Below, piece by piece: positions 1 through 11,707 of a DNA stretch of 64,000 nt. Source of the stretch: Misgurnus anguillicaudatus (taxonomy: Eukaryota > Chordata > Actinopteri > Cypriniformes > Cobitidae); assembly GCF_027580225.2 (NCBI RefSeq), contig NC_073340.2:33995001-34059000 (forward strand), in the 5' to 3' direction. Numbering within the stretch: the stretch's first letter is position 1; each line of letters opens with the position of its first letter. Made by a program: the position numbers and the translations under genes. The notes beneath the pieces are model-generated. The model was not told the origin of the DNA. It worked only from the letters and a program-made list of their open reading frames with translations, and ran no database searches.

Positions 1-130
1 ATGACTATACTGTACCACGAAACGCCTTAAGATTGGTTTGGTACTTTGTATGCGTGGGTCGCACATACTGTAGGCGTACAGGAGAATGTAGTACCACATT
101 TTCCAGACTACAAGTAGCACTTTTTTCATA
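1..130. other. Unique sequence, nothing recognised
   Basis: No repeat, splice-bounded exon or RNA gene is visible. Short open frames here lack any recognisable protein motif. Confidence 0.4.
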
Positions 131-134
131 GTTT

Positions 135-640
135 GGCGGGTACTGGGACTTATAGTTAGGTGCGACTTATAAATCAAAAATAATTTCATATGAACCAAGA
201 GAAACCATTACCGTCTACAGCTGCGAGAGTCCGCTCTATGCTGCTCCTGTATTTATGTAATTTAATGGATTCAGTGATGTGGAATGACTTCGGGACGTTT
301 TTTGATCTTGATTTGGCTTGTCGTGTTAATTTTGCCAATTCAGCCTCCCAGGTATGTTCTGTATGCTATTGTGTATCGTGTAAATGACTGTTTATGTTAC
401 TTTAACATGTACGGACACCTGTTCAGCGTGCTGTTTTGTGCTATTGTTTAACTTGCCTTTCCAGATTAAAAATGTCTGTTCTTCGGCTTGGATTGTGTGA
501 AATCACTTTCTAAAGAAAAGCGACCATTGCGACTTATAAATGTTTTTTCCTTTTCAAATCGCATTTTTGACTGATGCGACTTATACTTCGGAGTATAGTA
601 TATACTTATAGTCCGTAAAATACGGTATGTAGGCCGGGAG
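135..640. mobile_element. Degenerate GCGACTTATA-type DNA repeat
   Basis: The motif GTGCGACTTATA and close variants recur (near 160, 530, 575) and the right end reads CTTATAGTCCGTAAAATACGG. From memory this matches a very common fish/vertebrate interspersed repeat whose ends carry 'gcgacttatagtccgaaaaatacgg'. The left terminus is eroded, so boundaries are approximate and no target duplication can be called. The 65-residue open frame inside it is not a gene. Confidence 0.6.
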
Positions 641-659
641 AGGTATTGCATTTAGTCGC

Positions 660-2652
660 AATGCGCATGCGCCGAAAGTCAGTGTACACGTACGAGTCAA
701 ATAAACTACGCTACGCTCGCGTACACGTAAAAACTATAATCCAGGCTTAGCAATACAATGCAATACCTCACAGTTCCTCTGCAAAAGCTTAAACTATTGT
801 ACTATCTAATGAGCCCACAAATCTAAGACTACTTGAACCTTGAAGGTAAAAGCATCAGAATTTAAAACCACCTGCGAAAACTCTCACATTTATTTCAGTA
901 CTCTTGCGTCTTTGTTCCCAGAGTCCTTCCTCATTGGCTTGACAGACTCTACTTTGCATCAGTCATTCTTTTGGCATCTGGAGAAGAAAGGAAATGTGAG
1001 AAAGAGAGAGAGAAAGAGAGAGGAAGGAAGGAAGGAAATGTAGCTGTGAAGAGAAGTTTTAATGTCTTAGAGAAGAAATGAATGAACAAGAGAAGAAGAC
1101 AAGGTCTTAGATATATGAAACCACCTCCAGCATTGACTGTGAGACATGTAAGTGACTGACACTGGTTAGATACAAGCTTGTGTATGTCTGGAGTGAGTCT
1201 CTCTTTCTCTTTCTCTATGTGTGTGTATATATGTGAGTGCCGACAGCTACATGGTGACAAAGCAGTGATGAATTATACAGAGAGGGAGGCATTGCTTTGT
1301 GGAAACCAATGTAACTGTCAACCTCTGCAGAAACATGAATGTTTTTTGACCGAAGTGGCATTTCTTGTTATTGGAATAAAAATGTTTGGAGGGCAACCGT
1401 AGGCCTCAGCTTTCCGCCCCACTGAGGAGTGAAAACAGCAGGTCTCAGAAAAAAATACAGATAGAGAAGAGGAAGAAACAGCCAGAGAGGAAAAATTCAA
1501 ACGTTGCAAGCTCCGAGCGTACAGCCATTGACAGCAGATGATGAAATGAATATCTTCTGACTTTACCGTATATCAATGAAAATCACTTTAGTCAAACTCT
1601 TAAGTGACAGGTGGTGACAAAAATTTATTTAACATCCACCTTAATGATATCTAGCAGCACTTTTGCAGTTTTGTTTTAATTTTATTCTGACGCTAAGTGA
1701 CATCTCGTGAACGATATGTTTATTCATTATGTGTTGACAGCGGGGAAGCTGCAGAACATTTCCTTGTAAATTACAGAAGGCGGAGATGTAAAAAAAGCAG
1801 AGATAAAAAATGTAAAACTTTAATCATATTTTTGACAGATGCATTGTTTTTTCATGCATGTTTAAGTATATCATATAAGTAAGTTCTGCTTGTTCAGTTA
1901 CATTTTTTTATTAAAGTTTAGATTTATTTATGCTTCTAGTAACGTTTTAAAGTTTTAAAGATATCATCCTCAGATTTGAAACACAACAAGGTCAGACCTG
2001 TGGCTTTAGCTGCAGTGCATTTCTAGATTAAGGTTTTAATTAGGTTTTGATAAAGATGTATCAAATGTATTTTGTAAAATGTTTAGAAATGTATTGTTAG
2101 CCTTTCATAACTAGTGTTTTTATTATCACAAAAATCCAGTCTTTACAATAAACTTCCAATTGTCTGCTTTGAAATGAAACCAAACTTATGGTTTTGGTGC
2201 AAAGGCTTCATAAACTGTATCTGGGTATGACTTTTTGGGGGGGTTTCAAATGAGGGGATGACGATTAACTGGTTAAAAACAACAAATCAATACCCAGATT
2301 TATGACAAGAAATGCACGGTTACTTTCCTACGATGAACAGATGTACATGGATATGATTGATATCTAAAGACCAGAATATCATTGTATTGGACCAGTAAAC
2401 ATTGTGACCCCTTACTGTACATTTGTGACCCTGAACGTAGTGATGAGATTAGGAGCATCAAAGTTTGATTTCAATCACTGATTTCACAATAATTAGTCAA
2501 ATATTGATCAAAATGTGTCAATATTAAAAATATCAAGAATATATTTTCACAGAATGTTTTTTACATTATGTAGGATGATTTTATGTAGATTTTTGTAAAT
2601 TTTATGTAAACACTGTAAATCACAAAAAAATGACTTTAGCAGGGTTTTCACA
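660..2652. other. Unique AT-rich stretch; GA-rich tract near 1000-1040
   Basis: No transposon ends or coding exon recognised. It contains a purine-rich AGAGAGAGAA/AAGGAAGG tract around 995-1040 and CT-rich sequence near 1195-1215. Several 60-100 residue open frames on both strands overlap one another and show no domain or codon bias, so they are treated as chance. Confidence 0.4.
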
Positions 2653-2660
2653 TTTTCTCC

Positions 2661-3845
2661 TAGGGCTGGGTATCGATTAAAATGTTTCAGGGGTGCGTTT
2701 TCCAAACAACGACATAACTCGTTGCTGAACGACCATAGTATGATGCATCGTTGGAGAAACAAACTACCTTTTCACGACTGTTTCCCGAAAGAATAGTTAC
2801 TTTGTCGCACATTCGTCGTTTAAAGTATGTTGGTTTAACAACATAGTTGATGATGTCACGTGGGAGGTGAAGTACTAATTAAACTGTGCAAATCAATTTA
2901 ATGTCAGATTATTGCTGTAAATAACATATATTGCATTGGAAGACTGATTTTGTTAATTATCTGTTGTTTATTTTCAAGATATTTAATTCACGCCCAAGTT
3001 CCCTCTTACGTCACTCCTCCCAGGGATTCCCCAGGGTCTTAAAGCTCGTAACTGCGCACATGCGCAGATTTCAAATGCAGCGCTTTAATTCTGTTTACAA
3101 ATTTAAAGACGTAAAATAAAATTGTAATATATTTAGAATGATGGATATAGACTGTACTACATGTCTTTTGCTTATTTTGTTCAAAAGCATGATCAACGTA
3201 AGTCTACATATGATAATAACAAGGAACGATGCTTCTAACGACAGGTGAAGAGCTGTCGTTCCAACTACACTGCGAATGTTCATTTGAAAGATGGTTTTGG
3301 GAAACACCAAATCGTTGAATGATGTTAGTAGCGATGGAACTTACGATGTTCGTTGGCTAACGATGCTTTTGGGAAACCCACCAGATCGATTCGGTTTCGA
3401 TTCACAAGTATCAAATCGATTCTCCTTTCGATTCCGATTTCGGAACGATTTTATGCTCGATTCTCGATACGGCTCAATGAATATAGATTTAATACAAATA
3501 CCATATTTATAAAAATGAACAGTGAACATAAGTTTACAAGGAAGTAGATTAATAAAAAGAAATTAAGGGCCACAAACCTGTATATTAAACTCTTTAATTT
3601 TAGGTACATTAAAACAGAACCCATCTCTAATTTTCAAATGCATACAATTTTGTTAAATACAATACAATTTTGAAGCAAGATGAAAAATGTATGCTGAAAA
3701 AGTCAGAACAGTCACATTCCTTGATCAAACAGGATCAGGTTTTTCATTTAAAAAAAAAATCGATTTGTGGCCTTTGAGAATCGATTTTGAATCAACCACG
3801 TAAAAAAAAAGATTAATCGAAAATTATTTTTTTTGCCCAGCCCTA
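2661..3845. mobile_element. hAT-type non-autonomous element with perfect 8-bp TSD
   Basis: The ends are TAGGGCTGGG and its complement CCCAGCCCTA. The flanking octamer TTTTCTCC is present intact on both sides (2653-2660 and 3846-3853), the 8-bp duplication typical of hAT transposition. Internal sequence repeats the motif ATCGATT many times. There is no transposase frame, so it is a passenger element mobilised in trans. A second element (about 2688-3384) sits inside it. Confidence 0.88.
2688..3384. mobile_element. Nested CAGGGGTGCGTTT element
   Basis: It begins CAGGGGTGCGTTTTCCAAAC and ends near TGCTTTTGGGAAACCCACC, roughly the reverse complement of the start, with the last bases eroded. Multiple internal copies of AACGAC/CGTTG-type motifs are seen. 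The ends are like a frequent teleost DNA transposon family (from memory). It lies wholly inside the TAGGGCTGGG element, so it is the younger insertion. No target duplication could be read. Confidence 0.65.
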
Positions 3846-4059
3846 TTTTCTCCTATAGTAAAATACTTTGGCCGTTTGGTTAACATCAGAAACTGGAACC
3901 TCTTTATGTTCCCATCATGAAAGCTAATTTTCCTAGCTGTAAGTTTTTATTATTAAAATAGAGATTTTGTCATAGTTTGTTAGCCTGAGAGAAAGATAGC
4001 ATGCAGTCTTATGACAGCTGTTAAACGCTCGCTCATTATACAACTTGAATTTAAAGTAT

Positions 4060-4710
4060 TTCGTGAATCAGGCAACTGTAAAACAATCATCATTCATCTG
4101 CTATTTGCTGGCTGGCGCTTGTTATGTTTTTATTAGGCAGTCTGCGAGGGAATGAAATATGAACTTCACTCCGTTCGCTCCGAATGAAGCTCTTCGGGAT
4201 GGCAGGCCTTGTTAGCTCATTTCCGACGGCTGGATGCCGCCTCGTGATAGATTCATTATACCGCACCGCAACAGCAGCCGAGACTCCTGATAAATATTCC
4301 AAAGCTGTGTGTTTTTCCCATCCGTAATTATCAACACGCACTAACTGTTTCACACCGAATCAATTAGCGCATTTCCGAGGAGTTTTTTCTTTCCTTTTTT
4401 TAATCCGAAGCATTTATTGACATGATCTCCACAAACTGTGAAACAAACACGACGTATTTCTCAGCTCACATCGTGCGAGGCAGCTTGCCTGGACCTGTAC
4501 TCGCACATTAGCACGGCCCCACACACATCATTTGGTCCTGTTGTTTTGCGTTCACGCTGTAACAGATGTTGGCTCCCATAAGCTCTAATGTCTTCCAGTG
4601 CAGACAGACGGGATAAGATCGCTTTTGTTTACGCCCCACTCGCTTGGCTTTCAAAGCTCGTCGATATAATTTTGATGAGCGTTTTTAGATGATAAAGGCC
4701 TTAAAGTCTT
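4060..4710. promoter_or_regulatory. Candidate conserved non-coding block
   Basis: About 650 bp of high-complexity, non-repetitive sequence, richer in CG dinucleotides than its AT-rich surroundings. It contains homeodomain-like cores (CCGTAATTATC near 4322, ATTAGCG near 4364). There is no splice-bounded exon. An 87-residue minus-strand frame (4090-4353) lacks any recognised domain. The texture is what fish conserved non-coding elements look like, but conservation cannot be measured here; function is inferred. Confidence 0.3.
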
Positions 4711-5032
4711 GTTTTATGTGGTGAAATGCAAACAAACTACAAAGATGGGATAGCTTTTTGGATTGATTCTGCCTGTCGATGTTTTAGGCCTGTCGACTAA
4801 ATGACTTGATTTGTGCTTGTTTTATCTTTTTGTCCACAAACTGCAATTAAGTATATCTGTGTGTTATTTTTTTTAAGCATTACCTTAGCTGTGATTCTTT
4901 AAATTAGGCCATATACGCTGAAACACTTGAAACTTTAGCATAGGATTGGCAGAAACTTTGAGGTATTGGTTTGTGTCTGACCAGGCAACACCAATAAAGC
5001 ATGCAAACTTAAGCTCTAAATGCCTGTAAGTA

Positions 5033-5228
5033 CACTGTAAAAATGTCTGTAGAAATTACAGTATTACTGGCAGCTGGTTGCCAGTAACTTATTGTAGATT
5101 TTACATTTATGTTATTTACTGGCAACAGTTTGTTCAAAGTTAAATGAACATGAAACATATTCAGTCTTTATCTTCTACAGTAAGTTATAGGCAACCAGCT
5201 GCATAATTACAGCAAATTTTTTACAGTG
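5033..5228. mobile_element. Complete palindromic MITE (CACTGTAAAAATG ends)
   Basis: It begins CACTGTAAAAATGTCTGTAG and ends AATTTTTTACAGTG. The arms are inverted copies: GGCAGCTGGTTGCCAGTAACTT on the left is mirrored by AAGTTATAGGCAACCAGCTGC on the right. TA precedes the left end. It is about 196 bp with no coding capacity. The same family forms the composite elements at 5411-6117 and 38044-39122. Confidence 0.8.
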
Positions 5229-5261
5229 ATGCTAAAATCATGCTAACTAGAAAGTATATGT

Positions 5262-5405
5262 AACAATTTACAATAAAGTTAGATTTGGCAACATTAGTAA
5301 ACACATTCATTAACATTAACTAACATTTAGCAATATAGTTTTTCAGCATTTTTAATCTTTGTAAATGTTATCTAATGCTAATACAATTGCTCATTGTGCA
5401 TTAAC
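5262..5405. mobile_element. Remnant of ~320-bp GGTAACACTTTAC MITE
   Basis: It carries the diagnostic interior TTTACAATAAAGTTAG followed by ACATTCATTAACATTAACTA, which matches the left half of the intact copies at 5693-6001 and 38529-38850. The terminal GGTAACAC is eroded and the right half is missing. Confidence 0.6.
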
Positions 5406-5410
5406 AAGAA

Positions 5411-6117
5411 TTTGCTGTAGTCATGCAGCTGGTTGCCAGTAACTTACTGTATATGTAAATGTATGTTATTTACTGACAATAGTTTTTTTTTTTTTTAAAT
5501 AAACATTAACAAGTCTTTATCTTTAAAGAATAAAACTATTAAATATCAGCCTCGTGCAAAGTATGGGAACCAGATATCCTCATCAACCTTTTTCAGTTAT
5601 TTTCCTTCAGATTTTGGTTCCCAGAATGCTTTGCATGAGGCTGTTAGTTTAGTTTTATTCTGTAAAGACAAAGACTTGTCAATCTTTTATGTCGTAACAC
5701 TTTACAATAAGTTTCATTAGTTAACTACTTAACATGAACTAATAATGAACTGAACTTATACAGCATTTATTAATCTTTGTTTATGTTCATTTCAGCCATT
5801 ACTAATACTTTATTAAAATCTTGTTAACATTAGTTAATGCGCTGTGAACTATCATGAACAAACAATGAACAGTTTTATTTCTATTAACTAACATTAACAA
5901 AGATTAATAAATACTGTAACAAATGTATTGTCCATGGTTTGTTCATGTTAGTTAATACATTAACTAATGTTAACTAACGAACCTTATTGTAAAGTATTAC
6001 CTTTTGGGTTCATTTAACTTTGAAGAAACAGAAAATAGCATACATTTAAATCTACAGTAAGTTACTGGCAAACAGCTGCCAGCAATACTGTAATTTCTAC
6101 ATACATTTTTAAAAGTG
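5411..6117. mobile_element. Palindromic composite MITE, interrupted
   Basis: The left arm has GCAGCTGGTTGCCAGTAACT and the right arm has CTACAGTAAGTTACTGGC plus GCTGCCAGCAATACTGTAAT. The centre is itself a palindrome (CAGCCTCGTGCAAAG ... CTTTGCATGAGGCTG). The same arrangement occurs at 38044-39122. It is interrupted by a GGTAACAC-type MITE at 5693-6001. Ends resemble the CACTGTAAAAAATG family. Confidence 0.75.
5693..6001. mobile_element. Small GGTAACACTTTAC MITE (hAT-like)
   Basis: The ends are (G)GTAACACTTTACAATAA and TTATTGTAAAGTATTACC. Flanking octamers TTTTATGT (5685-5692) and TTTTGGGT (6002-6009) agree at 6 of 8 positions, consistent with an aged 8-bp hAT duplication. The interior is AT-rich with repeated TTAGTTAACATTA motifs. 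It is inserted into the right arm of the palindromic composite at 5411-6117. Confidence 0.8.
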
Positions 6118-6164
6118 TAAGATAAAAAGTTACAACTTTTAATAAAAAATATACCAGTAAACAC

Positions 6165-6268
6165 TGAAATTAACATAAATTAAGATTAATAAAAGTATTG
6201 TTTATTGTTAGTTCATGTTAGCTAATGAATTAACTAATGTTAACAAACAATACTTATTGTCAAATGTT
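6165..6268. mobile_element. Right-end fragment of small GGTAACAC MITE
   Basis: Contains TTAGTTCATGTTAGCTAATG, TTAACTAATGTTAACAAAC and a decayed end TTATTGTCAAATGTTAGCAC, matching the right part of the copy at 5693-6001. The left half is absent. Confidence 0.6.
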
Positions 6269-6374
6269 AGCACTGAAACCATTATCACCCAGAGCAAAAC
6301 ATGCCAGGTTTAGACATTTTCTATTATTGCCTCTAAAGTTAAAATTATAGATGTAAAACTTTGCTTTAGGAATT

Positions 6375-6960
6375 CTGGGAGATGTTTTCCTCCCCAACAT
6401 ACGATCGGCCTGACCTTCAAGCTCAATCAAACCTTGGAGCTGCATTGAGTTTTTCTCTCAGCTCTCTTGCCCGGCGCGGCGCGGTGAGTTATGTGGCTGA
6501 ACGGGCGATGTCCGCGGCGCTGACAGACTGCTACCTGTGTGGGGGGTCTTCATCTCGGCTACATTAGCCCATATGGCCTGAGTTAGCTTCTATTGAAGCC
6601 GTGGCCTAATTACGAGGTAGCGAGAAAATGTTCGCGAATGACGATTGGGCTTCGGCGTTTGTGCCTCATCCAGCCCCCGCAGTGACTCGCACCTGTTCCC
6701 TTCTTTAAAACCTCTCTTTCAGTTTAGCTTTTGGCCAACACCACCAAATGACCTATCCAGGGGGCAATAACGCTTTTTCTGTTTTGCCTGTCGTCAAGTC
6801 GTGGTGTCAGCATCCAGACGCAACTGTACCCCGGGCAGCGGAGAGAGGGGCTCGTGCACACAGCTGCTGGCTTTTATAGCTTTTAAATGTACAAAACGCA
6901 AAGGAGTCGTTATATATTTACTCGCTGGCACATCATAAGGCAGACAGATCTGTAAGACGA
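6375..6960. promoter_or_regulatory. Candidate conserved non-coding block, GC-rich core
   Basis: Non-repetitive, with a CG-dense core (CCCGGCGCGGCGCGG near 6470) and a homeodomain-like GGCCTAATTACGAGG near 6602. High complexity continues to about 6900. No coding exon is supported: the 61-residue frame at 6382-6567 has no family resemblance. Enhancer or CpG-island function is inferred only. Confidence 0.33.
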
Positions 6961-7897
6961 TGTAAACACCCGTTTCTTCTGCAAATTGTTGGGCAGTAAC
7001 TCACTAAATGTGAACTGTTAGGTCTTGCATCTTAAATGCTGATGCTTGTCACAATGATCGTTACTATGACTATCTTTGTGTTTAGCATACATTTGCCTGC
7101 CATCGCCCTCATGATTTCTGTTTCAGATAAATATTGCTCTGATTATATAAAATGGCATCTATTTAAAAAGTTTACTCAAGTGTCACCAAACAGAACAGCA
7201 AAATTAACTTTCTGGAAAAAAGTGAGTAGTGCTTGCAATGCCAAGACTCAGAAAGAAAGTAAGAAAAAAGAAAGAAACAGAGATTCAAAGAAATAATAGT
7301 AACACTTTACTTAAAGGGGTGTTCATAAGACTGACATGACACCTTCATAATCATGACATAACACGTGTCATGAACATAAAGAAATTGTTATGCACATTAA
7401 TGACAGCTGCTATTAAGTGTCAATTATAACATTTAAATGCAAAGATGACATTGTCTTTGTTATGACAACTTGACATAAACCAAAACATCATAACTTGTCA
7501 AAAACATGACATAGCAGAATAATTATTAAACTTAAGAAACTACCTAGCTTAATGGGTTAACATTACATTAAACTGTCATTTAAGTGTCAATAAGTGTTAA
7601 TACTATGTCAAATAATTTTAAATCTCTTAACAAAATGCAAAAAACACGTCAAAATATTGTACTTAACTTTATGTATGTGCACAATGCATAAAAAACAACT
7701 AACAGAACCCCACAGAGGGTTTCTGAAATGTTGTGGCAGAAGAAAAAAACTACATTTAATCAGTTTCATTTATTGTAATTAACTTTGCAGGAATATGGAC
7801 CTAATGCTGCATGGCTTAACCCATTATTATACTGTTTTCATTTAAAATTTAGGTGAATCGGTCTCAAAATGCAATAAAGTATTATTTTATCAATTTC

Positions 7898-8041
<144 letters not shown>

Positions 8042-8098
8042 ATGATTGATTTTATTTGTTAAACACATGAAGGAAACTAAAAAAACCCATTATGAACT

Positions 8099-8605
8099 GA
8101 AGAATATTCATGATGCTGTTATACAACTATATGACATAGTATTAACACTTAATGACATTTTAATGACAAATTATATTTGTACCACTGTAGTTGAGGTCAA
8201 GAAAAATATTCATGATGCTGTTATAGACCTATATCACAGAGTATTAACACGTAATGACATTTTAATGACAAATTATATTTGTCCCACTGTAGTTGAGGTC
8301 AAGAAAAATATTCATGATGCTGTTATAGACCTATATCACAGAGTATTAACACTTAATGACATTTTAATGACAAATTATATTTGTACCACTGTAGTTGAGG
8401 TCAAGAAAAATATTCATGATGCTGTTATACAACTATTTGACAGAGTATTAACACTTAATGACATTTTAATGACAAATTATATTTGTACCACTGTAGTTGA
8501 GGTCAAGAAAAATATTCATGATGCTGTTATAAAACTATTTGACAGAGTTTTAACACTTAATGACATTTTAATGACAAATACAAGTTTTATAACTGTTAAA
8601 AAGTG
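8099..8605 (+). repeat. 102-bp tandem array, five units
   Basis: The motif TTCATGATGCTG starts at 8107, 8209, 8311, 8413 and 8515, exactly 102 bp apart. Each unit continues through TAATGACATTTTAATGACAA and ends CACTGTAGTTGAGGTCAAG; the last unit diverges near 8580. Because 102 is divisible by three and the unit has no stop in one frame, a 193-residue open frame (8046-8627) runs through it. This frame has 34-residue repeats but is almost certainly not a protein gene. Confidence 0.95.
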
Positions 8606-8675
8606 TTCAGTTATGTTGTCTTGGTAATGTCAAGTTGTTATGACAAGTTATGATGTATTGGTTAATGTTTTCATT

Positions 8676-8870
8676 TTTTTTTACCATTTTCGCTTGGGTT
8701 TAGGGTTAGAACAACTTTATATAAATGACAACCCAAACCCCAACTCTAACCCCAACTCCAAGCTACCATGGCTTAAATATAGACAAAAACATAGAGAAAC
8801 CTGTATAGTAAATAACCTGCTTAAACAAATCTGAAATCTAACCCTAAACCCTAGCAAAAATGGTTTAAAA
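8676..8870. mobile_element. Fragment of TTAGGGTTAGA-core foldback MITE
   Basis: Contains TTCGCTTGGGTTTAGGGTTA and CCAACTCTAACCCCAACTCC, the central signature of the long foldback elements at 9641, 11708 and 36000. Only the core is present, embedded in the large GGTAACAC element copy 1. Confidence 0.6.
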
Positions 8871-9216
8871 AACAGGAAACAAATGAGAAAACAATAAATA
8901 AAACGTCACGAAACGATTCGCTATATAAGTGAATGGGAAGGACCGGCGCATCACACGCACGCAAAATCGGAATCCGGCGCATCCATTGCACGATAATCAC
9001 ACTGCGTGTCATTTGTACGCATCTTGGTGAGAACGGGTAGCATAACAAGGACATCTCAAACAAATCATCTTTGCATTAAAAATTACATAACTGAACGAAT
9101 AACACTAAATGACAGGTGTCATCATAAACGTGCATAAAGTCTCCTTCATGTCAAGATTATGAATGTGTCATGTCAGTCTTATGAAGACCCCTTAAAGTAA
9201 AGTGTTACCGAAACAA

Positions 9217-9420
9217 TTACTGTTTTCATACAGGACTCCAAAGCCACACCCTGCTCCACCCCAAACTTACACCAGTGGGTCCAGTCCATCCACCTGGTCA
9301 GACCAACATTTAACCCCGCCCCAAACTCATGCTATTGGCTGAGCAATTGTTGGGATGTGGGGCTGGTCTTGATGCTGAAATAAAGCAATTTCAACTTTGA
9401 GAAAATCAATCTATGAACTT
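9217..9420. other. Unclassified, possibly repeat-derived
   Basis: C-rich sequence (CCACACCCTGCTCCACCCCA near 9246; CCCCGCCCCAAACTCATGC near 9314). It resembles dispersed fish repeats but no inverted ends were found. Confidence 0.3.
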
Positions 9421-9431
9421 AAACAGCATTT

Positions 9432-9625
9432 CCAGTATGATCTCATGGGAATTTGTATGTTTTTTGAAAGTTGGCTAATTCGTATGAATTGCATCATACA
9501 AAAAAAAAAACAGTGTTACCCCACCTCTAACCCCAAATGTCACAGGGGCGAAAGCAAATCGTACAAAACATACAAGTGTGGTTGTACGAATGAATATGAA
9601 TTAGCCACAAAATTTCCATGATATA
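9432..9625. mobile_element. Short TGATCTCATGGGAATTTG MITE
   Basis: Starts ATGATCTCATGGGAATTTGT and ends CACAAAATTTCCATGAT. Internal pairing of GGCTAATTCGTATGAAT with ATGAATATGAATTAGCC makes a foldback. It shares CAGGGGCGAAAGCAAAT with the copy at 25619. Related copies are at 25619-25835 and 43855-44036. Confidence 0.7.
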
Positions 9626-9640
9626 AAATATAAAAAAACA

Positions 9641-10135
9641 ACCTGATCTCACAAATTTTTGTGGTTGTAGTCACGGAATATTTTGCTCATTTATCCGTGT
9701 CATTGTCACGGATCTCCACATTTTCAGTGTCTGTACCACTGACTTTCTTTTCCGTGTCAGTTTCACGTATTGGTTACTCAATTGTTTTTCCAATTTTTAA
9801 ATCATTTTTGCTTTGGTTTGGGGTTAGATTTGGGGTTTGGGTTAGGATGTCACTTTAACTATTGGTTTATACTATTTTTATTTATTTTTTTAAACAATTG
9901 TCGCCTGACGTAAGGGTAAGAGTTGTAATTTTATGTAACAGAATGTTGTTCTAACCCCAAACCCAAGCGACAATGGTAAGAAAATAGGAAAAACTTTTGA
10001 GCAACCAATACGTGAAACTGACACGGAAAAGAAAGTCTGTGGTACGGACACGAAAAAATTTGGAAATCCGTAAAAGTGGCATGGATAAATGAGCAAAATA
10101 TTTTGTGACTATAACACGAAAAATTACATTTCAAT
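9641..10135. mobile_element. Long foldback MITE with TTAGGGTT core, copy 1
   Basis: The left arm has ACCTGATCTCACAAATTTTTG then GTCACGGATCTCCACATTTT, and the right arm has the mirror (AATTTGGAAATCCG ... GGATAAATGAGCAAAATATT). The centre carries TTGGTTACTCAATTG and GGGGTTAGATTTGGGG on one side and CTAACCCCAAACCC on the other. It is about 490 bp and non-coding; open frames on both strands are mirror-image products of the arms. Confidence 0.75.
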
Positions 10136-10560
10136 GCAATTTGCTATTTTTGTGACTATTTTTTTTTAGAGTTTATAAGATACAATGATGAGCATTTTTT
10201 TTAATTCTAAGTAGCTTATAGGTGGGGAAGCTACAGTTTGTAGATAAAAAAATAGCCATGCATAGATACTGTAGCATACCTGAATGTTACAACAACGATA
10301 TGTAAAGCATGTCAATCCTACTGTCAGGCGATCCATTTCCAAGATGACGTCCTGTAAACACAGAGAGATTTGCGTGCTTTGAGCTTTAGTCTGATTCAAC
10401 ATCATTCCCCACTGCTTTAGGACTGTTGCTGCCGGTAACCGAGCGGCAGGGGTGAGAGACATTGAAAGAGACCTAAAGACAGAGAGAGAGAGAGAGAAGA
10501 GGGGTTCCCACTAACATGTTCATCAAAGGCTTTTCTGTTCCCTCTTTTTTATTTGGTGTC
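10136..10560. other. Unique stretch with a short GA run
   Basis: No element ends recognised. It contains an AGAGAGAGAGAGAGAG run at about 10480-10496. A 98-residue minus-strand frame (10166-10462) has no recognisable motif. Confidence 0.35.
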
Positions 10561-11160
10561 AGCACTTCACAGTGAGACTCGTATGGAAATGTGTTTTGCT
10601 GCCTGGAAAGCTGTCAGGAAACACACACAACTCAGGAGCACAGAGGTAATTTGACTGGGCTGATGTCTTTTCTGCTTTCTGGACCCCTCATTATACAGAG
10701 AGAGAGCAAAATGGCAGCGCTCAGTGTTTTATCTGTCAGCATATCTCAGTAATGCATTTTCATACCACGTGTATTAGTCGCTAACATCAAAGGTACCCGT
10801 GTAAGGGCCGTGGAGAGCGACACGGGCGCCGGAGAACCAGACATCCTGAAAGGTGACAATTGAATCTCTTTGCTTGCGTGGCGTGTCAACGCGCCGTGAG
10901 AATAGACTTCATTTGACTCGCCTGCTCTTGGGTAAATAGCAGCATGAAAAGAAGGCCGTAATGTGACAGTTGCGTGTGATAGTGAGAATCTGAGACGAGG
11001 GTTTTTCTTCATAAACAACGCCGCCTTGCAAACACTTCCCAAGCAGACGTCAAATCCAGAAGAGAATTGAAGTTATACAGTAAAACGTGTTTGTAAAAGA
11101 AGCTCGATAATGATGTGAATACAGATCATCTCACAGCGACCAATACTGACAGCAAACCTG
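10560..11160. promoter_or_regulatory. Candidate conserved non-coding block
   Basis: Non-repetitive sequence of mixed composition with CG-containing words (GACACGGGCGCCGGAG near 10818; CAACGCGCCGTGAG near 10888). No splice-bounded exon. A 98-residue minus-strand frame (10746-11042) shows no domain. Regulatory role inferred from texture only. Confidence 0.27.
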
Positions 11161-11707
11161 GAGAAGATTTTCAGCTCCTTGGATGAAGGCAAATATTTAC
11201 CTGGGGATAAAAAGTAACAAATGGGTCAATATTTAAAACAAGAAAAAAAGTTTGAAGATTTTAAACAAGTTATATATATTGTAACAGGGCAACAATGTGT
11301 ACATGTGTAACCATATGGCAAACTTTCTTTAATAACATGTTTTATCAAACCTAAATATCCAAATATTATTTTTTTAAATGCACTCAAAAATAGCTTCTAA
11401 AAAGATTTCTGAAAAAGTTTATTTATTAATAGTGTTCTTAATCGATGTCTGGATATTTCTAATTCAGATGCAAATCATTTGGCAATTCCCTGTCAGATTC
11501 AGAATTATGTACCACTTGTTTCCATCCAAGTGTTGACATAATAATCTGAAATATTTTGGCAATATTCCACTATCCCGTATCCCTTCAACAATTATGCATT
11601 TGGCAGACACTTTTATAAAACTTACAGAATAGTGCAATGTATACTCTTTTTGGTTACTTTTTATTGTTATTGCTAAAATGTTAATATACCGACGCTATTT
11701 TATGAGA
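11160..11707. other. AT-rich unique sequence with SINE-tail fragment
   Basis: Mostly AT-rich with nothing recognised, apart from ATGCATTTGGCAGACACTTTT near 11593, which is the reverse complement of the common teleost SINE tail. Confidence 0.45.

Noticed and set aside
2661..3845. Autonomous hAT transposon
   Set aside because: No transposase frame or relic is visible inside; it is a non-autonomous element.
8046..8627. 193-residue repeat protein
   Set aside because: It is the 102-bp tandem array of a transposon; period divisible by three explains the open frame.
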